DNA from: an uncultured Erythrobacter sp.
Lineage (GTDB): Bacteria; Pseudomonadota; Alphaproteobacteria; Sphingomonadales; Sphingomonadaceae
Length of the DNA: 64,000 bases
Assembly: GCA_947488755.1 (NCBI GenBank)
Contig: CANLAD010000001.1
Coordinates: forward strand, 3,141,779 to 3,205,778
Reading direction: 5' to 3'
The notes below the pieces were generated by a model. It was not told the origin of the DNA, searched no databases, and saw nothing but the letters and a program-made list of their open reading frames with translations. The number at the start of each line of letters is the position of its first letter. The first letter of the stretch is position 1. Made by a program: the position numbers and the translations under genes. Shown here one piece after another: positions 18,109-27,853 of the stretch.

Positions 18109-19633
18109 GATCTCGGACAACACGCCGGTCATCATCGGCGTCGGCCAGTATTCGGAGCGGGTAGGCGAACCCGGATACGAAGCTCTGTCCTATATGGACC
18201 TTGGCGGGCGAGCCTTTGCGGCGGCGATTGAGGACGCGCGGGCGGGCGGCTCGGTTTCCGAGGCGATCGACACCGTTGCCGCGATCCGGGCTTTTGAAAT
18301 GTCGCGACCGGGCAAGGCACCGCCCTTTGGTGGGTCGGACAACCCGCCTCGCAGCTTTGCCAAGCGTGTGGGTGCCGATCCGCAGCGCGCCATCCTCTCT
18401 ACCACCGGGGGGCAGTACAACCAGTACCTCGTTGGCGAATTCGCCGCCGACATCGCCGCTGGGCGCAGCCACTGTGCGGCGATCGTCGGGGCGGAGGCGA
18501 TCTCGACCGTGCTGGCACTCTCAGCGAAAGGTAAGCAGCCCGATTGGTCCGAGGAGGTTGGCGGCGAACTTGAGGACCGCGGCTTCGGGCTTGAAGGCCT
18601 GCTCGAACCCGCGCTGTTTGCTCACGGGGCAAGCGGCGCGATCCCGCTCTACGCCATCGCCGAAAATGCACGGCGCGCCAAGCTGGGCATGGGATTGGAC
18701 GAGTATCGCCGCGATATCGGCGAGCTGTTCGCGCCCTTCACCAAGGTCGCCGCAGACAACCCTCACGCCGCCGCTCCGGTCGAACGCAGCGCCGAGGAGT
18801 TGGCGACCGTCACCGAGCGCAACCGCATTGTCGCAGAGCCCTATGCCCGCATGACGGTGGCCCGCGATCAGGTAAACCAGGCCGCCGCGATCATCATCGC
18901 CAGCGCCGCGACGGCACGCGAATTGGGCGTGCCGGAGGATCGCTGGGTGCACATTCATGCGGTTTCGAGTGCGACCGAGTTGGAACTGTCCGAACGTTCC
19001 GACCTCTCCGCCAACCCCGCCTCCATCGCCTCGGTCGAGCAAGCGCTTGAAATCGCGGAGAAAAGCATCGCCGATATCGACCACCTCGATTTCTATTCGT
19101 GCTTTGCCATTCCCGTTTTCAACCAGTGCGACCACTTCGATCTCGCGCCGAATGATCCGCGCGGATTGACCCTAACGGGCGGGCTGCCCTTCTTTGGCGG
19201 GGCCGGCAACAATTACTCCGCGCATGCCATCGCCGAAGCCGTGCAGCGGGTGCGCGGCGATCGGGGCAGCTACGCATTGGTCGGCGCAAACGGCGGCTGG
19301 ATGAGCAAATACGCGACCGGCATCTACTCCACCGAAGCCGCCGACTGGTCGAAAACCGAGCGTGTGCAGGAGGTGCCTAAAGCGACCAACGGGGTGCCAA
19401 GGAGCACCGAACCCTTCGAAAGCGCGACAGTCGAGAGCTACACGATCAACTACGCGAAGTCGGGCAGCGACGCCGTATTCATCGGCCGCAATTCAGGCGG
19501 CGAGCGCGTGATCGGAAACGCCGACCTCTCACACGATCCTACCCGCAAAGCTTTCGAAAGCGGCGAGCCTTTCGGTATGACCCTTTCGGTCGAGCGTGAC
19601 GATCGCGGGCGTAACCTGGGCCGGGTGAATTGA
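18098..19633 (+). CDS. Thiolase-like acetyl-CoA acetyltransferase family protein
   Basis: This 511-residue protein has the thiolase-superfamily outline: NTPVIIGVGQYSERV at the N-terminus, AAIVGAEAISTV, and GGLPFFGGAGNNYSAHAIAEA where thiolases have GG-x4-GHP-x-G. The canonical nucleophile cysteine near residue 90 is not seen; the matching stretch reads ILSTTGGQYNQYLVGEFA. It therefore belongs to the divergent SCP-x/acetyltransferase-like group and may not be a normal thiolase. The start is uncertain: TTG at 18098 gives STEISDNTPVIIG and overlaps the thiolase gene by 11 bp, while TTG at 18080 would add six residues. Cotranscription with the upstream thiolase is very likely. Confidence 0.8.
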   Translation: MSTEISDNTPVIIGVGQYSERVGEPGYEALSYMDLGGRAFAAAIEDARAGGSVSEAIDTVAAIRAFEMSRPGKAPPFGGSDNPPRSFAKRVGADPQRAILSTTGGQYNQYLVGEFAADIAAGRSHCAAIVGAEAISTVLALSAKGKQPDWSEEVGGELEDRGFGLEGLLEPALFAHGASGAIPLYAIAENARRAKLGMGLDEYRRDIGELFAPFTKVAADNPHAAAPVERSAEELATVTERNRIVAEPYARMTVARDQVNQAAAIIIASAATARELGVPEDRWVHIHAVSSATELELSERSDLSANPASIASVEQALEIAEKSIADIDHLDFYSCFAIPVFNQCDHFDLAPNDPRGLTLTGGLPFFGGAGNNYSAHAIAEAVQRVRGDRGSYALVGANGGWMSKYATGIYSTEAADWSKTERVQEVPKATNGVPRSTEPFESATVESYTINYAKSGSDAVFIGRNSGGERVIGNADLSHDPTRKAFESGEPFGMTLSVERDDRGRNLGRVN

Positions 19634-19640
19634 ACCACCT

Positions 19641-19669
19641 TTGACAAATCGGCTGGGAAAGCGTATTTA
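19641..19669 (+). promoter_or_regulatory. Sigma-70-type promoter of the hpd operon
   Basis: A consensus -35 TTGACA (19641-19646) is followed by a 17-bp spacer and a -10 TATTTA (19664-19669). It is the best sigma-70-like promoter I noticed in the window. The expected transcription start is near 19676, inside the operator described next. Confidence 0.75.
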
Positions 19670-19670
19670 G

Positions 19671-19693
19671 TTACAAACGTAACCAGTTTGTAA
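19671..19693 (+). promoter_or_regulatory. Operator dyad over the hpd transcription start
   Basis: TTACAAAC and GTTTGTAA form a perfect 8-bp inverted repeat separated by 7 bp. A second nested dyad, GTTAC-AAAC-GTAAC, covers 19670-19683. Both lie just downstream of the -10 element, where a bound repressor would block initiation. The size fits a TetR-, MarR- or GntR-type dimer. No regulator gene is adjacent in this window. Confidence 0.7.
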
Positions 19694-19712
19694 TATGCGA
19701 GATCGCCGAGCC

Positions 19713-20864
19713 ATGACCAAGCACAAAACTATCCAGAATTCCGAGAACAGCGGCGACCTGTTCGAGAACCCCGTTGGCCTCGACGGCTTCGAGTTCGTCG
19801 AATTCTGCGCGCCCGAAAAGGGGATGCTGGAGCCGGTGTTCGAAGCAATGGGCTTCACCCGTGTCGCCAAGCACCGGTCCAAGGACGTGCACCTGTGGCG
19901 CCAGGGCGGCATCAACCTCATCGCCAATTACGAACCGCGCAGCGCCGCCTGGTTCTTCGCACGCGAGCACGGGGCAAGTGCGTGCGGCATGGCATTCCGC
20001 GTGCGCGATGCGGCCAAGGCTTACGACTATCTGCTGGAACAGGGCGCCGAGCCGGTGCAGGTCGAAACCGGTCCGATGGAACTGCGCATTCCCGCCATTC
20101 GCGGGATCGGAGGCGCGATCCTTTACCTCGTGGACCGCTATGCCGGGGCCGAAGACAAGAGCCTCACCATTTACGACATCGATTTCGATTATCTGCCCGA
20201 CGTCGATCCCTATCCCGAGGGCGCAGGGTTTCACACGATCGATCACCTCACCCACAACGTCTACACCGGGCGCATGAAGTACTGGGCTGATTATTACGAG
20301 AAGCTGTTCAACTTCAAGGAGATCCGCTTCTTCGACATCAAGGGAGAATATACCGGCCTGACCTCAAAGGCGCTGACCGCACCCGATGGCAAGATCCGCA
20401 TCCCGCTCAACGAAGAGGGCGAGGGCGGGAAGGGCCAGATCGAGGAGTTCCTGAAACAGTTCAACGGTGAGGGCATTCAGCACATCGCGCTGATCTGCGA
20501 TGATCTCCCCGCCTGCTGGGATCGCCTCAAGGATTACGGCGTCCCGTTCATGACCGCGCCGCCTGAAACCTATTACGAAATGCTCGAAGAGCGCTTGCCC
20601 GGTCACGGCGAGAACGCCGACGAACTCAAGGCGCGCGGCATCCTGCTCGACGGGACGATAGAGGATGGCAGCCCGCGCCTGTTGCTGCAGATCTTTGCCG
20701 AAGCGCAGGTCGGCCCGGTCTTCTTCGAATTCATTCAGCGCAAGGGCGATGACGGCTTTGGCGAAGGCAATTTCAAGGCGCTGTTTGAAAGCATGGAGCG
20801 CGACCAGATCCGCCGCGGCGCGCTGGACGTCGATCCCAAGGCGCCGAGCGAGCCTGCGCAATGA
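19713..20864 (+). CDS. hpd: 4-hydroxyphenylpyruvate dioxygenase
   Basis: HPPD converts 4-hydroxyphenylpyruvate to homogentisate in tyrosine breakdown, using non-haem iron and O2. The 383-residue product has the N-terminal VOC domain starting [19 protein letters not shown]. The three iron ligands lie in the C-terminal domain: histidine in [15 protein letters not shown], histidine in [14 protein letters not shown], and glutamate in [21 protein letters not shown]. Two starts are possible: ATG at 19695 and ATG at 19713. I chose the second because the first leaves a leader of only about 19 nt. The stop overlaps the start of a VOC-family gene (ATGA). Homogentisate dioxygenase and fumarylacetoacetase are not in the window. 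Confidence 0.95.
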   Translation: MTKHKTIQNSENSGDLFENPVGLDGFEFVEFCAPEKGMLEPVFEAMGFTRVAKHRSKDVHLWRQGGINLIANYEPRSAAWFFAREHGASACGMAFRVRDAAKAYDYLLEQGAEPVQVETGPMELRIPAIRGIGGAILYLVDRYAGAEDKSLTIYDIDFDYLPDVDPYPEGAGFHTIDHLTHNVYTGRMKYWADYYEKLFNFKEIRFFDIKGEYTGLTSKALTAPDGKIRIPLNEEGEGGKGQIEEFLKQFNGEGIQHIALICDDLPACWDRLKDYGVPFMTAPPETYYEMLEERLPGHGENADELKARGILLDGTIEDGSPRLLLQIFAEAQVGPVFFEFIQRKGDDGFGEGNFKALFESMERDQIRRGALDVDPKAPSEPAQ

Positions 20865-21424
20865 GCGAGCACCCGGTCAAATTGGGCGGCGTCCATCACG
20901 CAGCCTATCGCTGCAAGGACGCCAAGGAAACGGTCGAGTGGTATGGCCGCGTTCTAGGCATGGATTACACCACCGCCTTTGCCGAGGATCACGTGCCCTC
21001 GACCGGGGAATACGATCCCTACATGCACGTCTTCCTGGATGCGGGGAACGGCAACATCCTCGCCTTTTTCGAGCTGCCCAATCAGACCGAGATGGGCCGC
21101 GACGAGAATACGCCCGCCTGGGTCCAACACCTCGCATTTCGCGTGCCGGATGAAGACGCGCTGCTGGCGGCCAAGCGCCATATCGAGGGCGAGGGGATCG
21201 ACGTGCTCGGCCCGACGCATCACGGCATCTTCAAGTCGGTCTATTTCTTCGACCCCAACGGCCACCGCGTCGAACTCGCCGCCGATATCGGCACCGACGA
21301 GCAATACGCCGAGCTAAAGCGCGTCGCCCCGCTGATGCTCGACGAATGGAGCCAGACGAAGAAAGCTCCTCGCCACGCCGACTGGCTGCACGAGATAGCG
21401 CGCGAGGAGCACGGCAAGGGATAG
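20861..21424 (+). CDS. VOC-family (glyoxalase-like) metalloenzyme
   Basis: The 187-residue protein contains two beta-alpha-beta-beta-beta modules of the vicinal oxygen chelate fold. Likely metal ligands are histidine in [14 protein letters not shown], histidine in [13 protein letters not shown] and glutamate in [16 protein letters not shown]. It overlaps hpd by 4 bp and shares its promoter and operator, so it very probably works in tyrosine/homogentisate metabolism. The exact step is not known to me; a ring-cleavage dioxygenase or isomerase role would fit the fold. A strong terminator follows. Confidence 0.85.
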   Translation: MSEHPVKLGGVHHAAYRCKDAKETVEWYGRVLGMDYTTAFAEDHVPSTGEYDPYMHVFLDAGNGNILAFFELPNQTEMGRDENTPAWVQHLAFRVPDEDALLAAKRHIEGEGIDVLGPTHHGIFKSVYFFDPNGHRVELAADIGTDEQYAELKRVAPLMLDEWSQTKKAPRHADWLHEIAREEHGKG

Positions 21425-21438
21425 GTGGACCGGATGTG

Positions 21439-21475
21439 AAAAGGGCGCGAAGGTGATGACCTTCGCGCCCTTTTT
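21439..21475. terminator. Intrinsic terminator after the hpd operon
   Basis: AAAAGGGCGCGAAGGT and its complement form a stem with a GATG-type loop, followed by TTTTT. An A-run on the other side makes it usable for the convergent TonB receptor gene as well. Confidence 0.88.
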
Positions 21476-21498
21476 CGTTTGTCAGGCAGATCGCGGGA

Positions 21499-24400
21499 TC
21501 AGAATTCGCCGCGAATGCCAAGATAGAAGAAGCGACCGCGCACGCCGATCGGGCGCACTAGGCTTCCCAAATATGGTTCTATGTCGAAGGCGTTGTTGAT
21601 CCCGCCATAGACGTTCAATTGGTCGGCGACGTCGTAGCTGAAGAAGATGTCGCTGACTATCGAGCTGCCGGTGTCGCGCTGCGGCAAGGCGACGAAACTG
21701 TTGTCGTCTACAACCTGGACGGTATCGCCTTCGATTGAAACCTCCACGACTTCAATATTGTCGATACCCGGCGAAAGCTGGCTGCTCTCGAAGCGGCCAT
21801 TATAACCCAGTGTAAGCCTGTCATAATCCCAGCTGATGCCGAAATTGACAATCCATTCAGGGCTACCGAATTCGCCGAGGCCATCGTTGGTGATATCATT
21901 AGCGATACGCGCACGTTCCTGCTCGAGCGGGTCTTCGATTGCCGCAATCAGGACGTCGGCGGTCGCATCGAAAATCGTCTCTTCTTCAAGGAAATGAGTG
22001 CCAGTCGCAGACAGTCGAATGTCACCCAGATTGTCTCCTGGCACCGCAAAATCGTACGTGGCGGCAAAGTCGATGCCACGCGCGGTGATAGATCCGAGGT
22101 TGATGTTGCCGGAGGTAAAGTCGTTGATCAGCCCGTTATCAGGATCACGTACGATGGCATCGCAGAACTGGTTGTCGGTCGATGGCAAATCAACGCACGC
22201 CGATGCGATTTCAACGCCCGTCAGCGAGTCGATTGCGCCTTCGATACTGATGTCGTAATAATCTGCGATCAGCGTAAGGCCAGGTAGGAAGCTGGTGGGC
22301 TGGAACACGAACCCTGCGGTGAAGGTTTCTGCCTCCTCTTCCGACAGGTTCGGATTGCCCCCGGTCGTGCCCGAACGGAATGCCGAGGCGAAATCGGCCG
22401 GGTTGAAGCTGTCGCCGACGAACTGGCGGCAATTCGCTTCACGGAACGCGCTGCCTGCATCGATGTTGGCGTCCGCGCATGGATCGGCGGTCAACCCGAT
22501 CAGCGCAGGCGTAACCGGGCCGAATAGCTCGGCGAGGTTTGGCGCACGCACCGCAACCGAATAGGTGCCACGCAGTGTGAGGGCCGGGATCGGCTTGTAG
22601 CGCCCCCCAACCGTCCAGGCAGTCGTTCGCCCGATCGTGTTGTAGTCGGAGAAACGGATTGCTCCCGTCACTTCGAGCAGATCTACGAAGTCCATGTCCG
22701 CGAGAAGCGGAGCGCGAATCTCGCCGAACCCTTCATAAACCTCAATCGCGGGATCCTCGAAATCGGGATCGGGCGATGGGAAGATCGGGCCGGCATTGTT
22801 GGTCGCCTGTGTGATCGGTGGCGAATTCTGGAACGGGGACGGCGTGAACTGTGAGGTGTCGCGCCGATATTCGAAACCCGCAGCAAAGCCGACCGGTCCG
22901 CCGGGAAGCGAGAAGAAGCTCTCGGTGTCGCCTGCAATCGTCGCCAGCAATTGCTGCTGTGTCAGCACGGTCGAGTTGTTGATGTCGACGAAGGCGAAGT
23001 CGGCACCCGGTCCGACAATGGCGCCATCGCCGAGGATATTGATCGGCGCGCACTGGCCGTCGCCCGGCAGGAAGGTGAGCGCTTGGCCCAGCCCGTCATC
23101 GTTCGTTGGCGGCGCAGGAAAGGGCGAAACGCCGGGTGCCGAACCATCGAGCGACGAACGACAGATGATATCGCCGACCTGCGCGGAATCAGGGCCGATC
23201 TCGATGCCTTCACCGCCGCGAATGGCTGTCGCGGTGGCGTCGTTGGCGATGAAGGTTGCGATGTTGTCGTCGGTCAGCGCAACAGCATCGATCGCGTAGT
23301 AATATCGGTCTTCGATCCGGACATTCTGGAATACCGACTGCACCTCGGTCCGCCCGTAATTATAGGATACCTCCCAGTCCCAGCCGAGATCGGGAATCTC
23401 GCCGCGCAGACCGCCTACGAGGCGCCAGGTGGTGCGCTCGGTATTCTCCAGCGGATCAATGTCGAAGTCGAGATTGTCGCGTGACACCGCGACTCCGACC
23501 GTCCCATCATTGTCGTCGTCATCGTCATTGTCGATAAGATCCTGCAACTGATCCACCTGCGCCAGCAACTCGGCCGGTAGGAATGGATTGTCGAGCTGGA
23601 GCGGAATATCGTCACTGAACGGGATGCCCGCCTGGTCGAGCCCTTCAGTGAACGCGAACTTGCCGTCGAGAAACACTTCGACGTTCGAAGTGATCTCATA
23701 GTCTGCGGCCGCGCTTACGACGACCTGATCGAGCTCTGGCAGGATGATGCCGTCGGGCGGGTTCTGGGTGATGCCATCGCCACCTAGCGCGGTGAACGGG
23801 TCGACCGCGATACCCGGATCGTATCGGCGCAACACCCCATTATCGAAAATCTGCGCAAGTGGGATGTCGGTCCCGTCGATATCGGGTGTCGCGCCTAGGT
23901 TCGCCGCGGTCGCGCCTGCGACGAATCCACTGGGGCCAACGCCGACCGAGATTACCCCCGACGCGCTCGAGATCGGGAGCGTCTGGTTGGGGAAGAAAGC
24001 GTTGTCCGGAATTTCGCCATCCGGAAGACCGAGGTCGGCTGCTGAAATGCCGAGCGCGTCGAGAACTGCCTGATTGGTCGGGCCGAAGCTCGAAATGCCG
24101 AGCCCGGCAAAATCGCGGTCGCCCCCGCGAAGAGGGGTTTGGCGGCGATATTCAGCGGAGAATACCGCGCTGCCGCGTCCGTCATCGAACGTGCCCCCGG
24201 TGGCGATAGAGGCGTAATAGCTCTCTGCATCGCCTTCATCGGAGACACCGGTGCGCAGGTTGTATTCAACCCCGTCGAAGTCCCGGCCCGAGCGTAGCTG
24301 AAAGTTCACGACGCCTGTCACGGCATCGGCGCCATAGATCGAGGAGGCACCACCAGTGAGCACCTCGACGCTGCGGATACGCGGTGTGGGGATCGCGTTG

Positions 24401-24852
24401 ATGTCGACCGCCGCCGATCCACCAGTGCCAGGCACATGACGTCGTCCATCGACTAATGCTAGCGTTCGGACTGTTCCAAGTTGTCGAAGATTGAGCAGGC
24501 TAAGGCCGAGGTCTGAGCTGTCACCTGTCTCGCCCGCCGGTGTCTGGTTGACCGAATCGATACCGGGAAGCGATCCTTGCAGCGCCGGAATATCGCGCAG
24601 CAATGTTGCCAGATCGGCTTCACCGGTGGTCGCGATCGTCTCCGCATCTACGACCGTGATTGGACTTGGCGCAGAGATGGGCGAATCGATTGCGATGCGA
24701 GAGCCGGTGACCACGATCTCCTCCACCACCGGTTCTTCCTCCTCAATGGCGGCAGGTAGCGGTTCGCCGGTGGTCTGCGCATGCGCAGCGAGCGGCAGGG
24801 CGCTGGCGGCGGTAAGCAACAGAGCGTGGCGCGAGATCGTGGTTGGTTTCAT
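21499..24852 (-). CDS. Very large TonB-dependent receptor (1117 aa)
   Basis: A signal peptide (MKPTTISRHALLLTAASALP, cleavage after AAHAQ) precedes a probable TonB box (EEIVVTGSRIA). The plug contains ADLATLLRDIPALQGSLPG, RTLALVDGRRHVPGTGG and VEVLTGGASSIYGADAVTGVVNFQLR. The barrel ends RGRFFYLGIRGEF. This is the long receptor class seen in Bacteroidetes-like and sphingomonad genomes, often linked to peptide or carbohydrate use. Its aspartate- and asparagine-rich loops (for example DNDDDDDNDGTVG) suggest calcium binding in extracellular loops. It is divergent from an M14 carboxypeptidase gene, which hints at a peptide-derived ligand, an inference only. Confidence 0.92.
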   Translation of the reverse strand: MKPTTISRHALLLTAASALPLAAHAQTTGEPLPAAIEEEEPVVEEIVVTGSRIAIDSPISAPSPITVVDAETIATTGEADLATLLRDIPALQGSLPGIDSVNQTPAGETGDSSDLGLSLLNLRQLGTVRTLALVDGRRHVPGTGGSAAVDINAIPTPRIRSVEVLTGGASSIYGADAVTGVVNFQLRSGRDFDGVEYNLRTGVSDEGDAESYYASIATGGTFDDGRGSAVFSAEYRRQTPLRGGDRDFAGLGISSFGPTNQAVLDALGISAADLGLPDGEIPDNAFFPNQTLPISSASGVISVGVGPSGFVAGATAANLGATPDIDGTDIPLAQIFDNGVLRRYDPGIAVDPFTALGGDGITQNPPDGIILPELDQVVVSAAADYEITSNVEVFLDGKFAFTEGLDQAGIPFSDDIPLQLDNPFLPAELLAQVDQLQDLIDNDDDDDNDGTVGVAVSRDNLDFDIDPLENTERTTWRLVGGLRGEIPDLGWDWEVSYNYGRTEVQSVFQNVRIEDRYYYAIDAVALTDDNIATFIANDATATAIRGGEGIEIGPDSAQVGDIICRSSLDGSAPGVSPFPAPPTNDDGLGQALTFLPGDGQCAPINILGDGAIVGPGADFAFVDINNSTVLTQQQLLATIAGDTESFFSLPGGPVGFAAGFEYRRDTSQFTPSPFQNSPPITQATNNAGPIFPSPDPDFEDPAIEVYEGFGEIRAPLLADMDFVDLLEVTGAIRFSDYNTIGRTTAWTVGGRYKPIPALTLRGTYSVAVRAPNLAELFGPVTPALIGLTADPCADANIDAGSAFREANCRQFVGDSFNPADFASAFRSGTTGGNPNLSEEEAETFTAGFVFQPTSFLPGLTLIADYYDISIEGAIDSLTGVEIASACVDLPSTDNQFCDAIVRDPDNGLINDFTSGNINLGSITARGIDFAATYDFAVPGDNLGDIRLSATGTHFLEEETIFDATADVLIAAIEDPLEQERARIANDITNDGLGEFGSPEWIVNFGISWDYDRLTLGYNGRFESSQLSPGIDNIEVVEVSIEGDTVQVVDDNSFVALPQRDTGSSIVSDIFFSYDVADQLNVYGGINNAFDIEPYLGSLVRPIGVRGRFFYLGIRGEF

Positions 24853-25152
24853 GATTTTCCCTGTTGCTTAAACAGCGCGCGAACAGCGTGCTGCGATGCA
24901 ACAGAATTCAGGCTTGCCCTCTTTGTGTCAAGGCGATTACAGCATAATCTTATGGAAATAGCGCGGGCGTGGTAATCTTGTTACAACTGTTGAGCAGAAA
25001 ACAGCGGCTTCCCATCATTTGCCGTGGATCGTATCTGTGAAGCGCCATCCCGGATCCGCGCATGGCGCTCTCGCCCTTGACCTTGCACGGCCTGTCGCCG
25101 ACCACCCGTGTCCAGCGTAATTTCTTCCACGCCAACATTGGAAAAGAACCGA
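24853..25152. other. Divergent promoter region between TonB receptor and M14 peptidase
   Basis: This 300-bp interval separates the start codons of the two divergent genes. It is lower in GC around 24930-24990. I see no ORF with coding character, no Fur-type dyad and no clear tRNA. It should hold both promoters. Confidence 0.6.
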
Positions 25153-27783
25153 ATGAAAATGGATGTGCTCGGGCGCCTGTTCGTGATGCTGGCGGCACTG
25201 GGGATCGCCATATCCGCCCCGGCGGCGCGCGCGCAGTCGTTCCTCCCCGGCCAGTTCGACCCCGATATTCCGACACTCTCGCAAACGGTCGGTCACGAAC
25301 CGGGAGAGCGCATCACGTCGCCCACCGAAGCGCTGGATTATCTCGAAGCGCTGGTTGCCGTTGCGCCGGATCGTGTTCGGATGGTCGAATACGCGACCAG
25401 CTGGGAGGGCCGCCCGTTGCACTATGTGGTCATTTCGGCTCCGCAGAACATGGCACGGCTCGATGCGATCCGGGCCGACCTTGCGAACGTCGCGGCAGGC
25501 CAGCCCAGCAATGGCGCGGCTCTTCCGGTCACCTGGCTCGCCTATGGCGTCCACGGCAACGAAATATCTTCGACCGACGCGGCTCTGATGAGCGTGTATC
25601 ACCTGCTCGCTGCGCAGGGCGAACCGCGGATCGAGCAGATCCTGAACGAAACCATCGTCGTCATCGATCCAATGCAGAACCCCGATGGCCGCGCGCGCTT
25701 CGTCAATCACTTCCGCGGCGCGGTCGGGATCGAGCCCGCCAGTGACCGGCAGGCCGCCGAACACGACGAAACCTGGCCGAGTGGGCGGGTCAATCACTAC
25801 ATGTTCGATCTGAACCGCGACTGGTTCACGTTGAGCCAACCCGAGACGCGCGGGAAGATCGCCGCCATGCGTGAGTGGGCTCCGGTGGTGGTGGTCGACG
25901 TGCATGAAATGGGCGGCGACAACACCTACTTCTTCTCGCCCGCCGCCCGTCCGATCAACCCGAACATCACGCCCTCGCAGCGGCAGGCCTACGAAATCAT
26001 CGGACGCAACAACGCCGTCTGGTTCGACCGGATCGGCGAGCCTTACTTCACGCGCGAGGTCTACGACCTGTTCTATCCCGGATACGGCGACACCTGGAAC
26101 ACGCATCAGGGCGCGATCGGCAGCACGTATGAGCAGGGATCGGCGCGCGGTCTGGTGTTCGAGCGGCGCGATGGAACCGAGCTGACCTATGCCGAGGGGG
26201 TGCGCAATCACTTTGTCGCAAGCCTTGCGACCGCTGAGGCGGTGGCGCAGAATGCGGACCGGTTCCTGTCCGATTACGCCGATTATCGTCGCCAGAACGC
26301 GGCCGGTGCGGCCGGGCGGGGAAGCTACGTCATCGACCTCGCGCAGCGACGCTGGAACGCCGAAGCGCTCGGCCGCAGGCTCGCCGCGCAGGGCGTCACC
26401 GTGTTTCGCGCGGACGGCCCGGCGAGCGCGTGCGGCACCCCTTATCCGCAAGGCTACATCGCGGTGCCGCAGGCGCAGCCCGCCGCGCGGCTGGTGCGCA
26501 GCCTGCTGGACAAGGACACGCCGCTGCCGCGCGCCTTCGTGACGGAGCAGGAGCAGCGCCGGACAGAAGATCTGCCGCATGAGCTGTACGATGTGACCGC
26601 GTGGTCGGTCGGCCTCATGTCGGGCCTCAAGGTCGATCTTTGCGGGTCCGCCGTGAGCGCCAGTGCGCTTTCCGAAAACGCTCCGATTGCTCCGGTGCTG
26701 TCGGGCGGCGGAGACTTCGGGGTAGCGGTTCCGTGGACGGATTCGGGACAGGCACGGCTCGTCACCCTGGCCCTGCGTGAGGGTCTGGAAGGGCGCGTGA
26801 CCGACGAAGCCTTCACCAAGGACGGGCGAACCTATCCGCGCGGTACCGTAGTGTTCGCGGCCGCTTCCAACGATGCGGAGCGGATGGGACGGCTGCGTGC
26901 TCTGGCTCGCGAGGTCGGCGCGGAAACCGTCGCGCTGTCGTCGAGCTGGGTCGAGGACGGGCCGAACCTCGGGAGCGCCGCGTTCGCGCGCCTCACCCTG
27001 CCGAGCGTTGCGATGGCGTGGGACGAAGGCGTCTCGCAATTGAGCGCGGGCGCCATGCGCTATGTGCTCGAGCAGCGGCTGGGCCTGCCGGTCGTGCCGA
27101 TCCGCACCCACCGCTTTGGCCGCGCGGACCTTTCCGATTACGACGTGCTGCTGATCCCCGACGGTTCGCCCGCGGGACAATTGGGCAAGGGCGGAATGGA
27201 GACGATCCGCGCCTTTGTCGAACGCGGCGGCGTGCTGGTAGCGGTCGGCAACAGCGTGAGGGCGTTTGCGGATGGGGATGATCCGCTGCTGGCGGTGAAG
27301 CGCGAGGCAGCGCTGGGACGCGAACCCGATGCGGACGAGGACGACGCGGGGTCGCTGGCAGAAGCGCGCGAAATCGCGAGCGAGGACGATTATCGCGAGG
27401 CGATCGCCGATCAGGAAGCTTTGCCCGATACCCTCCCCGGAGCGCTGCTGAACACAGTCGCCGACACCGAGCATTTCCTCTCGGCGGGCTATGATGATGG
27501 CGCGGTGGTTCTGGCGAGCGGATCGCAGATTTTCACTCCGCTCGACCGCGATGACGGCAGCAATGTCCTGCGGTTCGCCGCTGCGGATGAACTGATTGCG
27601 AGCGGCTATGTCTGGGATGAGAACCGGCGGCAACTGGCGTTCAAACCGTACCTGATGGCGCAGCCCACCGGGCGGGGTCTAGCGATCGGCTTCGCGCATG
27701 ATCCCTCGACCCGAGCGTATCTCGACGGGCTGGACCTGCTGATCGCGAATGCCGTTCTGGTTGCGCCGTCGCGCGTTCGATGA
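25153..27783 (+). CDS. Secreted M14-family zinc carboxypeptidase-like protein
   Basis: The start at 25153 gives a signal peptide (MKMDVLGRLFVMLAALGIAI, cleavage near ARAQ). The 876-residue product has the M14 zinc motif HGNEISS (H-x2-E) near residue 140, NPDGRARFVNHFRG, the third ligand region FDLNRDWFTLSQPETRG, and VVVDVHEMGGDNTYFF. A long C-terminal part with a glutamine-amidotransferase-like stretch (DYDVLLIPDGSPAGQLGKGG) follows, as in large periplasmic M14 proteins of this group. It should trim C-terminal residues from peptides outside the cytoplasm. It is divergent from the 1117-residue receptor and followed 70 bp later by 5-oxoprolinase. Confidence 0.9.
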   Translation: MKMDVLGRLFVMLAALGIAISAPAARAQSFLPGQFDPDIPTLSQTVGHEPGERITSPTEALDYLEALVAVAPDRVRMVEYATSWEGRPLHYVVISAPQNMARLDAIRADLANVAAGQPSNGAALPVTWLAYGVHGNEISSTDAALMSVYHLLAAQGEPRIEQILNETIVVIDPMQNPDGRARFVNHFRGAVGIEPASDRQAAEHDETWPSGRVNHYMFDLNRDWFTLSQPETRGKIAAMREWAPVVVVDVHEMGGDNTYFFSPAARPINPNITPSQRQAYEIIGRNNAVWFDRIGEPYFTREVYDLFYPGYGDTWNTHQGAIGSTYEQGSARGLVFERRDGTELTYAEGVRNHFVASLATAEAVAQNADRFLSDYADYRRQNAAGAAGRGSYVIDLAQRRWNAEALGRRLAAQGVTVFRADGPASACGTPYPQGYIAVPQAQPAARLVRSLLDKDTPLPRAFVTEQEQRRTEDLPHELYDVTAWSVGLMSGLKVDLCGSAVSASALSENAPIAPVLSGGGDFGVAVPWTDSGQARLVTLALREGLEGRVTDEAFTKDGRTYPRGTVVFAAASNDAERMGRLRALAREVGAETVALSSSWVEDGPNLGSAAFARLTLPSVAMAWDEGVSQLSAGAMRYVLEQRLGLPVVPIRTHRFGRADLSDYDVLLIPDGSPAGQLGKGGMETIRAFVERGGVLVAVGNSVRAFADGDDPLLAVKREAALGREPDADEDDAGSLAEAREIASEDDYREAIADQEALPDTLPGALLNTVADTEHFLSAGYDDGAVVLASGSQIFTPLDRDDGSNVLRFAAADELIASGYVWDENRRQLAFKPYLMAQPTGRGLAIGFAHDPSTRAYLDGLDLLIANAVLVAPSRVR

Positions 27784-27853
27784 GGAACACAAAGTGTGCT
27801 GAAGGTGGCTGAACGGGTTTGAACTCGGCCCGGGCCCATGCAAAGCGGGGCTT

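Noticed and set aside
25015..27633. Very long open frame (872 codons) on the minus strand
   Set aside because: It lies antisense to the M14 carboxypeptidase gene, whose product has clear motifs. Long antisense frames are expected in GC-rich coding DNA; this one has no recognisable domain.
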